From NCBI GenBank assembly GCA_937976305.1, contig CALJSB010000010.1, positions 1-58,530 on the forward strand: a stretch of DNA of 58,530 bases. The letters run 5' to 3'. How positions within the stretch are numbered: position 1 is the first letter of the stretch; each line of letters opens with the position of its first letter. This document shows positions 32,633 to 40,243 of the stretch, piece by piece. The DNA comes from an uncultured Acidimicrobiales bacterium (GTDB lineage: Bacteria; Actinomycetota; Acidimicrobiia; Acidimicrobiales; SZUA-35). Below the pieces are notes generated by a model. The model did not search any database. It had not been told where the DNA came from and saw only the letters and a program-made list of their open reading frames with translations. The translations under genes and the position numbers were made by a program.

Positions 32633-33299
32633 CCGCCCCGCCCTCGGGTTTACTCAGCTGGCCTTCTCTAGCGATCATCCGGGCTGCGAGGGTCGCAGAC
32701 AGGCCGCGCAGCATCTGAGCCTCGACGTCGGGGTGTGCGGCAAACAACTCGTTGAGATCAGAGCGAGCCCACCGACGTACTCGACCGCGGTCGACAACAA
32801 CGGACGCTGTGGCGTGGGCGCCGTCGCTTTCCGACAGGGCAGTGATCTCGCCGATGAGGGTCGGTGCCGGGCGGTGGACTCGCTCGCCTGATGCGAGGAA
32901 CACCTCAGCTGTTCCTTCGACCACCACCCAGAGTTCAGCCACTGGCGACCCGAGCGTGGTGAGCGACCCCGGATCAACAACGTCATGGCCGCTCATCCAG
33001 AGCCGCGCAAACTCTCTCCGGCCCATCCGTTCGAATACCGCATCGTGCACGATCTCAGCCTCGTCGCTCAGGTAGACGGGTCGGCGTTCGCTCCACACCC
33101 GGTAGAGCTGACGCAAGCTCATGAGTGCGAACAGTGCGTTGGCCACGACAACCGGCGTTGTCTCGATCCACAATCCCCATATCGCGAAGGCGATGCTGTT
33201 GGCGAGCAACGTGGCACGTAGCCAGAGTTCATCGCGAATCGCTGGGGCGACGACATACAGCGCGTAGGCCAAACTCACGAAGATGTCTGGGTTGCTCAT
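32619..33299 (-). CDS. Popeye-like membrane protein with cyclic-nucleotide-binding fold
   Basis: 226 residues. Three hydrophobic helices come first (FVSLAYALYVVAPAI, TLLANSIAFAIWGLWI, VVVANALFALMSLRQLY). A soluble domain follows with the jelly-roll signs of a cNMP-binding fold: ELWVVVEGTAEVFLASGERV, then LIGEITALSES, and a C-terminal helix. Three helices plus such a domain is the architecture of Popeye (POPDC) proteins, which also exist in bacteria. The usual R-A-A phosphate-binding motif of classic CNB domains is not clear. ATG 33299 follows GGAGGGG directly, a strong ribosome binding site. Confidence 0.6.
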   Translation of the reverse strand: MSNPDIFVSLAYALYVVAPAIRDELWLRATLLANSIAFAIWGLWIETTPVVVANALFALMSLRQLYRVWSERRPVYLSDEAEIVHDAVFERMGRREFARLWMSGHDVVDPGSLTTLGSPVAELWVVVEGTAEVFLASGERVHRPAPTLIGEITALSESDGAHATASVVVDRGRVRRWARSDLNELFAAHPDVEAQMLRGLSATLAARMIAREGQLSKPEGGAVSES

Positions 33300-33356
33300 G
33301 GTCCCCTCCACGATGGATCGCCGCATAAGGCCATCGCCGGGAGAGCGTACTTCACG

Positions 33357-33362
33357 TAGCCT
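33357..33362 (+). promoter_or_regulatory. Leaderless -10 element for the nucleoside hydrolase gene
   Basis: TAGCCT lies exactly 6 nt before the GTG at 33369; no ribosome binding site. Confidence 0.55.
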
Positions 33363-33368
33363 CCAGGC

Positions 33369-34322
33369 GTGACTACAACGCTGCCTGCCCGGCGCAAGAT
33401 CATCCTCGACACCGACCCTGGTCAGGACGACGCCATTGCCATTCTCGTCGCCCTTGTCTCACCCGAACTCGAGGTGCTCGGCATCACGACGGTCGCCGGC
33501 AACGTGCCGCTACCACTCACGCTCAGCAACACCAGAAAGCTCTGCGAACTGGCCGATCAGCCGACGACGCCCGTGTTCGAGGGTTGTGCCCGGCCGATGG
33601 TTCGTGAGCTCGTCACCGCCGAACACGTGCACGGCAAGACCGGCCTCGACGGGCCCGACCTCCCCGAGCCAACTATGGCGGTGCAGCCTGAGCACGCCGT
33701 CGACTTCATCATCGACACGCTGCTCGGCGCCGAAGACGGCGAGATCACGCTGTGCCCGGTCGGTCCGCTCACCAACGTCGCCATGGCGATGGTGAAAGAG
33801 CCGACGATCGTGCCGAAGATCCGCGAGATCGTGTTGATGGGCGGCGCGTATTGGGAAGGCGGCAACATCACCCCGACCGCCGAGTTCAACATCTACGTCG
33901 ATCCACACGCCGCCCACGTCGTGTTCACCTCGGGCGTGCCGATCGTGGCGCACAGTCTCGACGTCACCCATCGAGCGCTGATGACCAAGGAGTGGATCGC
34001 GGCCGTCCGCAATCTCGGCACACCGGTGGGTGTGGCCTCAGCTGAGATGCTGACCTTCTACGAACGGTTCGACGAAGAGAAGTACGGAACCAACGGTGGA
34101 CCGCTGCACGATCCGAACGTGATTGCGTATCTCCTCGATCCGTCGATCTACGACGGCAAAGACTGCTTTGTCGAAGTCGAGACCGGGTCGGAGAAAACCA
34201 TGGGGCAGACCTCGGTCGATTGGTGGGGCGTCACGAAGAATGCACCGAACTGCCGGTGGATTCGTGAGGTCGACACCGACCGCTTCTATGCGCTGTTGCT
34301 CGAGCGGCTCGGCCGCTACTAG
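33369..34322 (+). CDS. Inosine-uridine preferring nucleoside hydrolase (IUNH family)
   Basis: Hydrolyses the N-glycosidic bond of ribonucleosides in purine/pyrimidine salvage. The 317-residue product has the calcium-binding signature DTDPGQDDA near the N-terminus, GITTVAGNVPL, the loop MGGAYWEGGNITPTAEFN with the substrate Asn, and GGPLHDPNVIAYLL with the last calcium-binding Asp. Base preference cannot be told. Its stop is interlocked with that of the converging OmpA-like gene in a CTAG (34319-34322). Confidence 0.93.
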   Translation: MTTTLPARRKIILDTDPGQDDAIAILVALVSPELEVLGITTVAGNVPLPLTLSNTRKLCELADQPTTPVFEGCARPMVRELVTAEHVHGKTGLDGPDLPEPTMAVQPEHAVDFIIDTLLGAEDGEITLCPVGPLTNVAMAMVKEPTIVPKIREIVLMGGAYWEGGNITPTAEFNIYVDPHAAHVVFTSGVPIVAHSLDVTHRALMTKEWIAAVRNLGTPVGVASAEMLTFYERFDEEKYGTNGGPLHDPNVIAYLLDPSIYDGKDCFVEVETGSEKTMGQTSVDWWGVTKNAPNCRWIREVDTDRFYALLLERLGRY

Positions 34323-35176
34323 CCAAGCAGGCCGGTGATGATGAACTCGACCCGACGGTTGGCTTGTTCGGCACCGTCGGTCGGCACGAGCAGGTCGCTC
34401 TCACCCCGTGCGTCGACCGTGATGCGTGCGGGGTCAACTCCCTGCGCCGCCCAGAAGGCCTGCACGGCCTCGCCTCGGGCTTGTGAAAGCGCAAGGTTCT
34501 GTTCAGCCGGACCCACCGCATCGGTGTGAGCTACCACGGTGATCGTCACGTTGGGGAACTGCGCGAGCAGCGACGTGCCCAGATCGAGCAGCGGGGTGAA
34601 GGCCGGGTTGATCTCGGCTGACGAGGTTGGGAAGAGAATCAAGTCTTCGACAACGAGTGGACCTGAGTCAGCAAACGGGATGTCAGGGTCGATCTCGTAG
34701 TTGTTGATCACGTTGCCTTCGCCGAGGATCGCCTCGGCTCGTGAGGCGATCTCGTTGGCGATCTCCTCTGAGGGGACGGCGCCTTCGAGCGTGAGCACGC
34801 CGTTGCTGAGCCGAGCTATGCGGTTGCCGTCCGTTCCCTCGGTGGTCTCGACGTCTCCGGTCGCAGACTCGTCTTCCACCGGCTCGGGTTCGGTCGTCGT
34901 TGTTGGCGCCTCGGTCGTGGTGGTTGGGGCCTCCGTCGTCGACGAAGCCTCCGTCGTTGTCGGAGCCTCGGTCGTTGTTGCCTCGGCAACTGTTGTCGGC
35001 GAGATCTGATCAGACGTCGTCGGCGACGAGGTCGTCTCTGTTTCATTCGACGAACGACCGATGAGGAATGCGCCGAGCAACCCGAGGCTCAGGACGAGTC
35101 CGCCGAGAAACGCAAGGAACAGCGGCAAGAGGTTGCGGCTGGTCTTTGTCTCGTCAGGTTCGTTTGTATCCACCAC
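34319..35176 (-). CDS. OmpA/MotB-domain membrane protein with Thr-rich linker
   Basis: About 285 residues: a short cytosolic N-terminus, one transmembrane helix (LLPLFLAFLGGLVLSLGLLG), a Thr/Glu/Pro-rich linker of about 70 residues, a BON-like segment (LEGAVPSEEIANEIASRAEA) and a C-terminal OmpA-like domain. The OmpA signature is TVVAHTDAVGPAEQNLALSQ followed by RGEAVQAFW and NRRVEFII. Such domains bind peptidoglycan, and the layout resembles mycobacterial ArfA. I chose GTG 35176 as the start. The frame is open to a GTG at 35254 that directly follows the preceding stop, so a longer form is possible. Confidence 0.83.
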   Translation of the reverse strand: MVDTNEPDETKTSRNLLPLFLAFLGGLVLSLGLLGAFLIGRSSNETETTSSPTTSDQISPTTVAEATTTEAPTTTEASSTTEAPTTTTEAPTTTTEPEPVEDESATGDVETTEGTDGNRIARLSNGVLTLEGAVPSEEIANEIASRAEAILGEGNVINNYEIDPDIPFADSGPLVVEDLILFPTSSAEINPAFTPLLDLGTSLLAQFPNVTITVVAHTDAVGPAEQNLALSQARGEAVQAFWAAQGVDPARITVDARGESDLLVPTDGAEQANRRVEFIITGLLG

Positions 35177-35254
35177 GGCTACCAGCGAACCGGCCGGCCA
35201 CACACTGATGAATGGGCACGACGACCGTGCTTGATGGGCAATCTCACGGGCCAC

Positions 35255-35971
35255 TCAGCTCTCGGAAACGGTCGACTGGTCGGGCGTGAAGAAGCGAAGG
35301 GTCTCGGCGATACGGGCAAACAGAGCGGCGAAATCGGTGGTGAGCTTCACGCTCGTCGTGCCGAAGCTGAGAATGCAGGCGTGGTCGCCATCCTCAGAGT
35401 GGGGTACGAGATACGTCTCAGTGAAGACGCCGTCGGCTTTGCCCAAGCTGGTGCGTACGAACTGGTGGCGTCGCACTCGCACTGCTCGGCCAGCGTCGAG
35501 TTCGACGATCGCTGGTGGTTCGAGATCGGTTGCCCCGAGCACACGAGGGTCGACCGGCACCTTTGACCGCTCGTTGGCAACCGCCATGAGCAACGTCGGC
35601 GCTGTGAGTGGGAGGTCTTCGCCGACACCCCTCCGTGAGATCGTGCCCATTGCGCAACTCGCGGTGACGAGGAGCGGCTCGCCGCTGTCGTCGGCGCCGA
35701 GCTCGGCCGTCACCTCGTCTGCTGGCCACACATCGACGTAGGTGGCAGCAAACGACGCATTCATCGCTTGGAGGGCGTGGTCATACTGCGTGAGCGACAG
35801 GTCGAAGCGACGTTCGTGGGTCTTGGTCCACCCGTCGGCCTTCGCCAACTCAGCTTTGGCATCGGCGATGAACGTTGAGCGCTCATCAGCCTCGAGCGGC
35901 ACCTCAGACCACTGGCTCGGGAGCGTCAGAGCGTAGGAGTCAATCGTGAACGGGTTGGTGCGAACTGCCAT
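35255..35971 (-). CDS. Hypothetical protein in type VII-like cassette
   Basis: 238 residues with no transmembrane helix or signal peptide. The N-terminus (FTIDSYALTLPSQWSEVPLE) and the strand-rich rest (ETYLVPHSEDGDHACILSF, then TDFAALFARIAETLRFF) resemble DUF1795/LpqN-type folds. Such proteins sometimes accompany secretion systems, but the match is by eye and weak. It lies 62 nt after the membrane protein gene, on the same strand as the WXG100-like cassette, and has its own TAGCTT 6 nt before the ATG, so it may be separately expressed. Function unknown. Confidence 0.6.
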   Translation of the reverse strand: MAVRTNPFTIDSYALTLPSQWSEVPLEADERSTFIADAKAELAKADGWTKTHERRFDLSLTQYDHALQAMNASFAATYVDVWPADEVTAELGADDSGEPLLVTASCAMGTISRRGVGEDLPLTAPTLLMAVANERSKVPVDPRVLGATDLEPPAIVELDAGRAVRVRRHQFVRTSLGKADGVFTETYLVPHSEDGDHACILSFGTTSVKLTTDFAALFARIAETLRFFTPDQSTVSES

Positions 35972-35977
35972 GCACGC

Positions 35978-35983
35978 AAGCTA
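35978..35983 (-). promoter_or_regulatory. Leaderless -10 element for the gene at 35255-35971
   Basis: TAGCTT lies exactly 6 nt before the ATG at 35971; no ribosome binding site. Confidence 0.5.
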
Positions 35984-36033
35984 TGACAGCACCCGTGTTG
36001 TGAACATGGGGACCGGTCCCCGCTCGGGACGCT

Positions 36034-36894
36034 TCAGAGCCCGGTGATGAGTCGCCCGGTGGCGATCACGGCGAGCGTGAGGAGAAGGAGCAACGGCACC
36101 ATCACGAGGTCGACGATGTTCTGGTAGCCCCCGAACTTCGCCGTGGCCCACGGTCGATACGGCTTCAGATGTCGGTAGCAGTGCACGGCCAACACCAGGA
36201 CAGAGAGGATAAACACCGAGATCCGGAACGACGCTCCTTCCGGGTCGGGGGTCGGAGCATTCGGTCGGTAGATCTCCGAAGACAGCATCGCAATGAGCGC
36301 CGACCCGATGAAGATGTAGAGCGCCACAAAAGCCATCAACCAGAGGCGTCCGATGCCGGTCGTGGCGTGCGGCATCGGCACGAGCTCTCGTTGGAAAAAC
36401 GAGGGTTCGAGTTCAGCCAAGCGCTGCTCGAACGCAGCCTGATTGTGAGAGCGCGCCGATCGCTGTGCCAACCAGAAGACAGGCACCATGATGCACAGGG
36501 CGACAGCAAGGTTGAAGAGCTCGTTGGCCCGGGCAACATTGCCGAGGACTCCCAAGGTGAGCAGCAACCCACACAACACGAGGAACGTGCGGAGAATCGT
36601 CCGGGAGAACGCCAGACGCAAGAGAGATTCATCAGGCCCCCAAAACATGTCGTATGGCATCCCGGCTGGGGAATAGACGGGGCCGCGTCCGAGCCTCAGT
36701 TCAGCGAGTGGTGATCGGAAAACCTCGACACCTCGCGCGTCGATCACGATCATCTCGCTGTTGTCAAGCGAGACTGTCGCTGATCGGCTGAAGATGTAGT
36801 TGGGCCTCGGATGCACGAAGCACTTGAAGGTGGATGGTTCTGTCACATTCAGCGTTCCATCTTGGTGCATCGTCGGGGGCGAGATCGGGATCAT
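36034..36894 (-). CDS. Hypothetical multi-pass membrane protein in type VII-like cassette
   Basis: 286 residues. The first 100 form a soluble domain (TFKCFVHPRPNYIFSRSATV, SEMIVIDARGVEVFRSPLAE). About five hydrophobic helices follow, in two groups (TFLVLCGLLLTLGVLGNVA and LFNLAVALCIMVPVFWLA; then MAFVALYIFIGSALIAMLS and two more). No family recognised. Its ATG overlaps the stop of the preceding effector-like gene by 4 nt (ATGA), so the two are translated together. That coupling suggests a membrane partner or immunity-type role for the 508-residue protein, which is inference only. Confidence 0.65.
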   Translation of the reverse strand: MIPISPPTMHQDGTLNVTEPSTFKCFVHPRPNYIFSRSATVSLDNSEMIVIDARGVEVFRSPLAELRLGRGPVYSPAGMPYDMFWGPDESLLRLAFSRTILRTFLVLCGLLLTLGVLGNVARANELFNLAVALCIMVPVFWLAQRSARSHNQAAFEQRLAELEPSFFQRELVPMPHATTGIGRLWLMAFVALYIFIGSALIAMLSSEIYRPNAPTPDPEGASFRISVFILSVLVLAVHCYRHLKPYRPWATAKFGGYQNIVDLVMVPLLLLLTLAVIATGRLITGL

Positions 36895-38417
36895 TCTTCG
36901 ACCGCTGGAACCAGGACGACGATGCCGTAACCGGGCGGCGTTGCGCTGGGTGTGATTGCGCTGGGTGTCGTGACTGCGCCGTCCAGGTCGGTGATCTGGC
37001 CAGCAATCGGCGGGGCAACGGCCACAGACGACACCGTTGCGGTCTCGTCGAAGAGCGGCGCCGCAGCAGCGGAGTGATCCATCACAGAGTCGATGGTACC
37101 GATGGCCGTCTGGGCGGTGGAAGCGATCTGAACAGCGTCTGGCGCCACGTTCACCGTGGTGCGTACCGCCGTCACAGCCGTCCGACTCGAGGCGGCTGCA
37201 ACACTCGGAGCGGTCACGACCTGCGAACTTGCTGTGGTCACTCCTGACCTGAGCCCATCAGAAACCCGTGCGACCTGACCCGTTCCGAGCGGTGCTCCTG
37301 GTCCGGATCGAACCAGATCCCAGAGCGCTCCTTGGCCTCGCGCAGGCGCAGTTGTGGAGTTCGTCGCCGTCGCCGCTGCGTTGACTGGCGCTCGGCCTGC
37401 CTGCCAGACACCCGCCCCGCTCGCAGCCACCGTGAGCGCGGTGAAGGCCAAGTCCGTTTTCGTGATCTGCTCACCCGTCCTCGGATTGGTCGAGTCACTC
37501 GCAAAGAGCACGAAGTCGACGACAAGCTTAAATGCAGCAACGGCAAGGATGAAGGCGGGGCCGATCAAGGGAGTGAACAGGGCAATGATCGTCATCACGG
37601 TCAGCACGCCGCTCAGAAAGTCGCTTAAGCCCCACAGCATGCGCTCCCAGTCGCCCGTGACCAGGCCGGCGAAGAACTCGAATCCGCCAACGAAGATGTC
37701 GGTCAGCACGTCGACGACAAAGCCCGAGATGCCGTTCCACGCCTGTTCCCACCAGCTCGGGTCTGAGAGATCGCCAAGGGCGATGTTGTCGAGCTCGGTG
37801 CAGGTGCGATTGTCGAGCACCCGATAGTCGTCGACGAGTCCGTCGTACTCCGTCTTCGATCGAGCGAGCGCACCTTCCGCATCGGACAGGCTCCCTTCGG
37901 CCCTTCGCACGCCGCTCGACGCCGTCTCGAGATCAAGCTGCGCTTGCACACGGTGGCTTTCATCGCCACACACCACAGCGTCGAAGTTGTCGACCTGATC
38001 TTGCAACCGGTTACGGCCTGCCCGTGCTGTTTCGAGGTCGGCCTTCGCCTGCTGCACGGCGCCGTAGCGAGCATTCGCACGACCAAGGGCGGCGTTCGCT
38101 TCGACCTTGAGCGCCTCGAGTTCGGTGCCGTGAGAACGCAAGAAACCGGCAGCCTCATCGGCCGTTGTTGGCACGAGGCCAAGCGTCGATCCCAGATCGC
38201 CCACCATCGTGGCGAAGGCCTCCGCGGCCTCGCCCTGGAAGTCGGTGTTGGCGTCGTTGACGATGCCGGTGAAGGCGTCGGCAACCAGCTGGGTGTCTTC
38301 CTTCAGGGTCGTGAAGAAGTCGGCCAGATCAAAGAACGTCGCTTCGTTGGCCTCGATGGGCGGGCCGCTGACGTCGAGAACCTCCGACCACGGCAGATTC
38401 ACGGTCGCACCGCTCAC
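36891..38417 (-). CDS. Large WXG100-like secreted or surface protein, type VII effector-like
   Basis: 508 residues. The N-terminal 130 are helical with F-Q-G-E-A-A-E-A-F, the place where WXG100-type proteins have W-x-G (TDFQGEAAEAFATMVGDLGS). A coiled coil follows (about 105-200; QAKADLETARAGRNRLQDQV and a matching return helix). Then come a W-rich segment and hydrophobic helices (about 225-320; TVMTIIALFTPLIGPAFILA). The C-terminal 180 residues are Ala/Thr/Val-rich, low in complexity, with no toxin domain I can name. Two Cys lie in the coiled region. The GTG start overlaps the small WXG100-like gene by 4 nt. Export by a type VII-like system is inferred; none is encoded in the window. Confidence 0.7.
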   Translation of the reverse strand: MSGATVNLPWSEVLDVSGPPIEANEATFFDLADFFTTLKEDTQLVADAFTGIVNDANTDFQGEAAEAFATMVGDLGSTLGLVPTTADEAAGFLRSHGTELEALKVEANAALGRANARYGAVQQAKADLETARAGRNRLQDQVDNFDAVVCGDESHRVQAQLDLETASSGVRRAEGSLSDAEGALARSKTEYDGLVDDYRVLDNRTCTELDNIALGDLSDPSWWEQAWNGISGFVVDVLTDIFVGGFEFFAGLVTGDWERMLWGLSDFLSGVLTVMTIIALFTPLIGPAFILAVAAFKLVVDFVLFASDSTNPRTGEQITKTDLAFTALTVAASGAGVWQAGRAPVNAAATATNSTTAPARGQGALWDLVRSGPGAPLGTGQVARVSDGLRSGVTTASSQVVTAPSVAAASSRTAVTAVRTTVNVAPDAVQIASTAQTAIGTIDSVMDHSAAAAPLFDETATVSSVAVAPPIAGQITDLDGAVTTPSAITPSATPPGYGIVVLVPAVEE

Positions 38418-38707
38418 GATCCACCGCCTTCGCCCCGAAGCTCGGCCGACATCTGCGCATCGGCATCGGCGAACACCTGGGCAATGCCGGCAAGAGCCTG
38501 GGCCACGGTGTCGAGCGCTTCAGAGATCTCGTCTCGCCGCTTGTCCCACGCGCTCTCGAACTCGGTGTACCCCCGGCTTGTTGCCGGAGACGCACTCAGA
38601 TCGACATCGCCGGGACGGCGAACGTTGCGCAAGTCGTGGACGACACCAAGTGAGGTGTCGGCTACTGCAGCGAGGTTGTCATAGGCGATACGAATCTGGT
38701 CTGCCAT
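38414..38707 (-). CDS. Small WXG100-like helical-hairpin protein
   Basis: 97 residues: helix (IRIAYDNLAAVADTSLGVVH), a loop near residues 30-48, then helix (ESAWDKRRDEISEALDTVAQ, ending in a YxxxD-like VFADADAQM). Size and shape match ESX/EspC-like secreted small proteins, although the loop W-x-G is missing. It heads a coupled minus-strand unit: its stop overlaps the 508-residue gene, which overlaps the membrane protein gene. TACGTT lies 7 nt before the ATG, next to a G-run (GGGGG) that may aid translation. Confidence 0.7.
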   Translation of the reverse strand: MADQIRIAYDNLAAVADTSLGVVHDLRNVRRPGDVDLSASPATSRGYTEFESAWDKRRDEISEALDTVAQALAGIAQVFADADAQMSAELRGEGGGS

Positions 38708-38714
38708 ACCCCCG

Positions 38715-38720
38715 AACGTA
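38715..38720 (-). promoter_or_regulatory. Leaderless-type -10 for the type VII-like cassette
   Basis: TACGTT ends 7 nt before the ATG at 38707. Confidence 0.42.
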
Positions 38721-38761
38721 TGAGAGGGCCCGCGTCTGCGGAATGGGGACCAGTCCCCTCG

Positions 38762-40174
38762 CTAGCGTCCGCGGTAGGCCGCCCGAGCCCCGACAGCGTC
38801 CTTGTTCAGACGCTTCGAGAGGTGCAGACCTTCGAGAATGAACTCGACCGCTGAGGCAACGGCCTCGGGCGAGGAATCATCGCCAAGCAGCTCAGCAACC
38901 GGGCCAGCAAAGGCTGGCTCTCGGCCGACGAGGGCGGTGTAGTCGGTCACCAACACGTCGGCGCCGGTGTTGACCACCGTGTCTTCATCAAACGAATCGG
39001 CAACCTGGCGAACGCCTTCGCCAGACACCAAGTCTTTGAAGGTGGCGAGCACGGCCGAACGCAGAAGATGGTCGATCACTTCGCCGTCGCGATCTTCGTC
39101 GAGCGCTTCGACCTCGACCTTGCCTGCGGTCGAAGCAACGAGCGCATCGAGGTCACACACCCGTGGCACGGCGATGGACTCGCCGAGCAAGAGGGCCCGA
39201 CGAGTGGCAGCAGCAGCGAGGGTTTCGAGGTTGGAGACCGTGAGACGAACCGACACACCCGAGCGCTGGTTGACGTGCGAGCTCGAACGAGCGACGTGGG
39301 AGAAGTTGGCGATCAACTCCTTCATGAAGTCGGGGATCACCACCGGCATGTCAGCGTTGTCGGCAAGGCCCGGAATCTCGGCCTCTTGATCGGCGATCGA
39401 CATCTCGGTCGAGACTTCGAGCGGATAGTGGGTGCGAATCTGCGCGCCGAAACGATCTTTGAGTGGCGTGATCATGCGGCCGCGGTTGGTGTAGTCCTCG
39501 GGGTTGGCCGACGCCACCAGCATCACGTCGAGCGGAAGACGGACCTTGTAGCCACGCACCTGCACGTCGCGCTCCTCGAGCACGTTGAGCAGGCCGACCT
39601 GAATGCGTTCGGCCAAGTCGGGCAGCTCGTTGATGGCGAACACGCCACGGTTGGTGCGAGGCACGAGGCCGTAGTGAAGCGTCAGCTCGTCGGAGAGATA
39701 CCGACCCTCTGCCACCTTGATGGGGTCGACTTCGCCGATGAGGTCGGCAATCGATGTGTCTGGCGTTGCCAACTTCTCACCGAAGCGATCATCACGATGG
39801 ACCCAGTCGATCGGCGTGTTGTCTCCGTGTTCGGCCACCGCATCGCGAGCATGCTTTGAGATCGGGTTATACGGATCGTCGTTGATTTCTGACCCGGCAA
39901 TGATCGGCATCCACTCGTCGAGCAAGCCCGTCAGACCACGGATGATGCGGGTCTTGGCCTGGCCCCGCTCACCCAACAACACGATGTCGTGCCCGGCGAG
40001 CACGGCGTGCTCCATCTGCGGAAGCACGGTGTCTTCGTAGCCCTGCACGCTTGGGAACAGTGGCTCGTTGGCTCGAATGCGCTCGATGGCGTGCTGGCGA
40101 ATCTCGTCCTTGACGGTTCGAGATTCCCACCCCGAAGCACGTAGCGAGCCGAGTGTGTCTGGTCGATCGTCCAC
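38762..40174 (-). CDS. MoxR/magnesium-chelatase-like AAA+ ATPase
   Basis: 470 residues of the AAA+ helix-2-insert group. The Walker A motif is G-E-R-G-Q-A-K-T (68-75). Walker B and sensor regions appear as RGVFAINELPDLAERIQVGL and LPLDVMLVASANPEDYTNRG (sensor 1 Asn), with RMITPLKDRFGAQIRTHYP holding the Arg finger. A helical C-terminal half follows. Such ATPases pair with VWA proteins; the likely partner is at 25588-27630, on the same strand but 11 kb downstream. GTG start with a leaderless -10. It lies 54 nt upstream of the type VII-like cassette. Confidence 0.9.
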   Translation of the reverse strand: MDDRPDTLGSLRASGWESRTVKDEIRQHAIERIRANEPLFPSVQGYEDTVLPQMEHAVLAGHDIVLLGERGQAKTRIIRGLTGLLDEWMPIIAGSEINDDPYNPISKHARDAVAEHGDNTPIDWVHRDDRFGEKLATPDTSIADLIGEVDPIKVAEGRYLSDELTLHYGLVPRTNRGVFAINELPDLAERIQVGLLNVLEERDVQVRGYKVRLPLDVMLVASANPEDYTNRGRMITPLKDRFGAQIRTHYPLEVSTEMSIADQEAEIPGLADNADMPVVIPDFMKELIANFSHVARSSSHVNQRSGVSVRLTVSNLETLAAAATRRALLLGESIAVPRVCDLDALVASTAGKVEVEALDEDRDGEVIDHLLRSAVLATFKDLVSGEGVRQVADSFDEDTVVNTGADVLVTDYTALVGREPAFAGPVAELLGDDSSPEAVASAVEFILEGLHLSKRLNKDAVGARAAYRGR

Positions 40175-40180
40175 GTTCGG

Positions 40181-40186
40181 ACCCTA
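40181..40186 (-). promoter_or_regulatory. Leaderless -10 element for the MoxR-like gene
   Basis: TAGGGT lies exactly 6 nt before the GTG at 40174; divergent from the next element. Confidence 0.55.
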
Positions 40187-40231
40187 GCCAACGCCGCCAG
40201 AACGGGCACTTCGCGTCGAGCCATACCCAAC

Positions 40232-40237
40232 TAGGAT
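40232..40237 (+). promoter_or_regulatory. Leaderless -10 element for the GH2-like gene
   Basis: TAGGAT lies exactly 6 nt before the ATG at 40244. Confidence 0.58.
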
Positions 40238-40243
40238 CACTCG

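Noticed and set aside
36891..38417. C-terminal toxin domain in the 508-residue WXG100-like protein
   Set aside because: The last 180 residues are Ala/Thr/Val-rich and low in complexity with no nuclease, deaminase or ADP-ribosylation motif.
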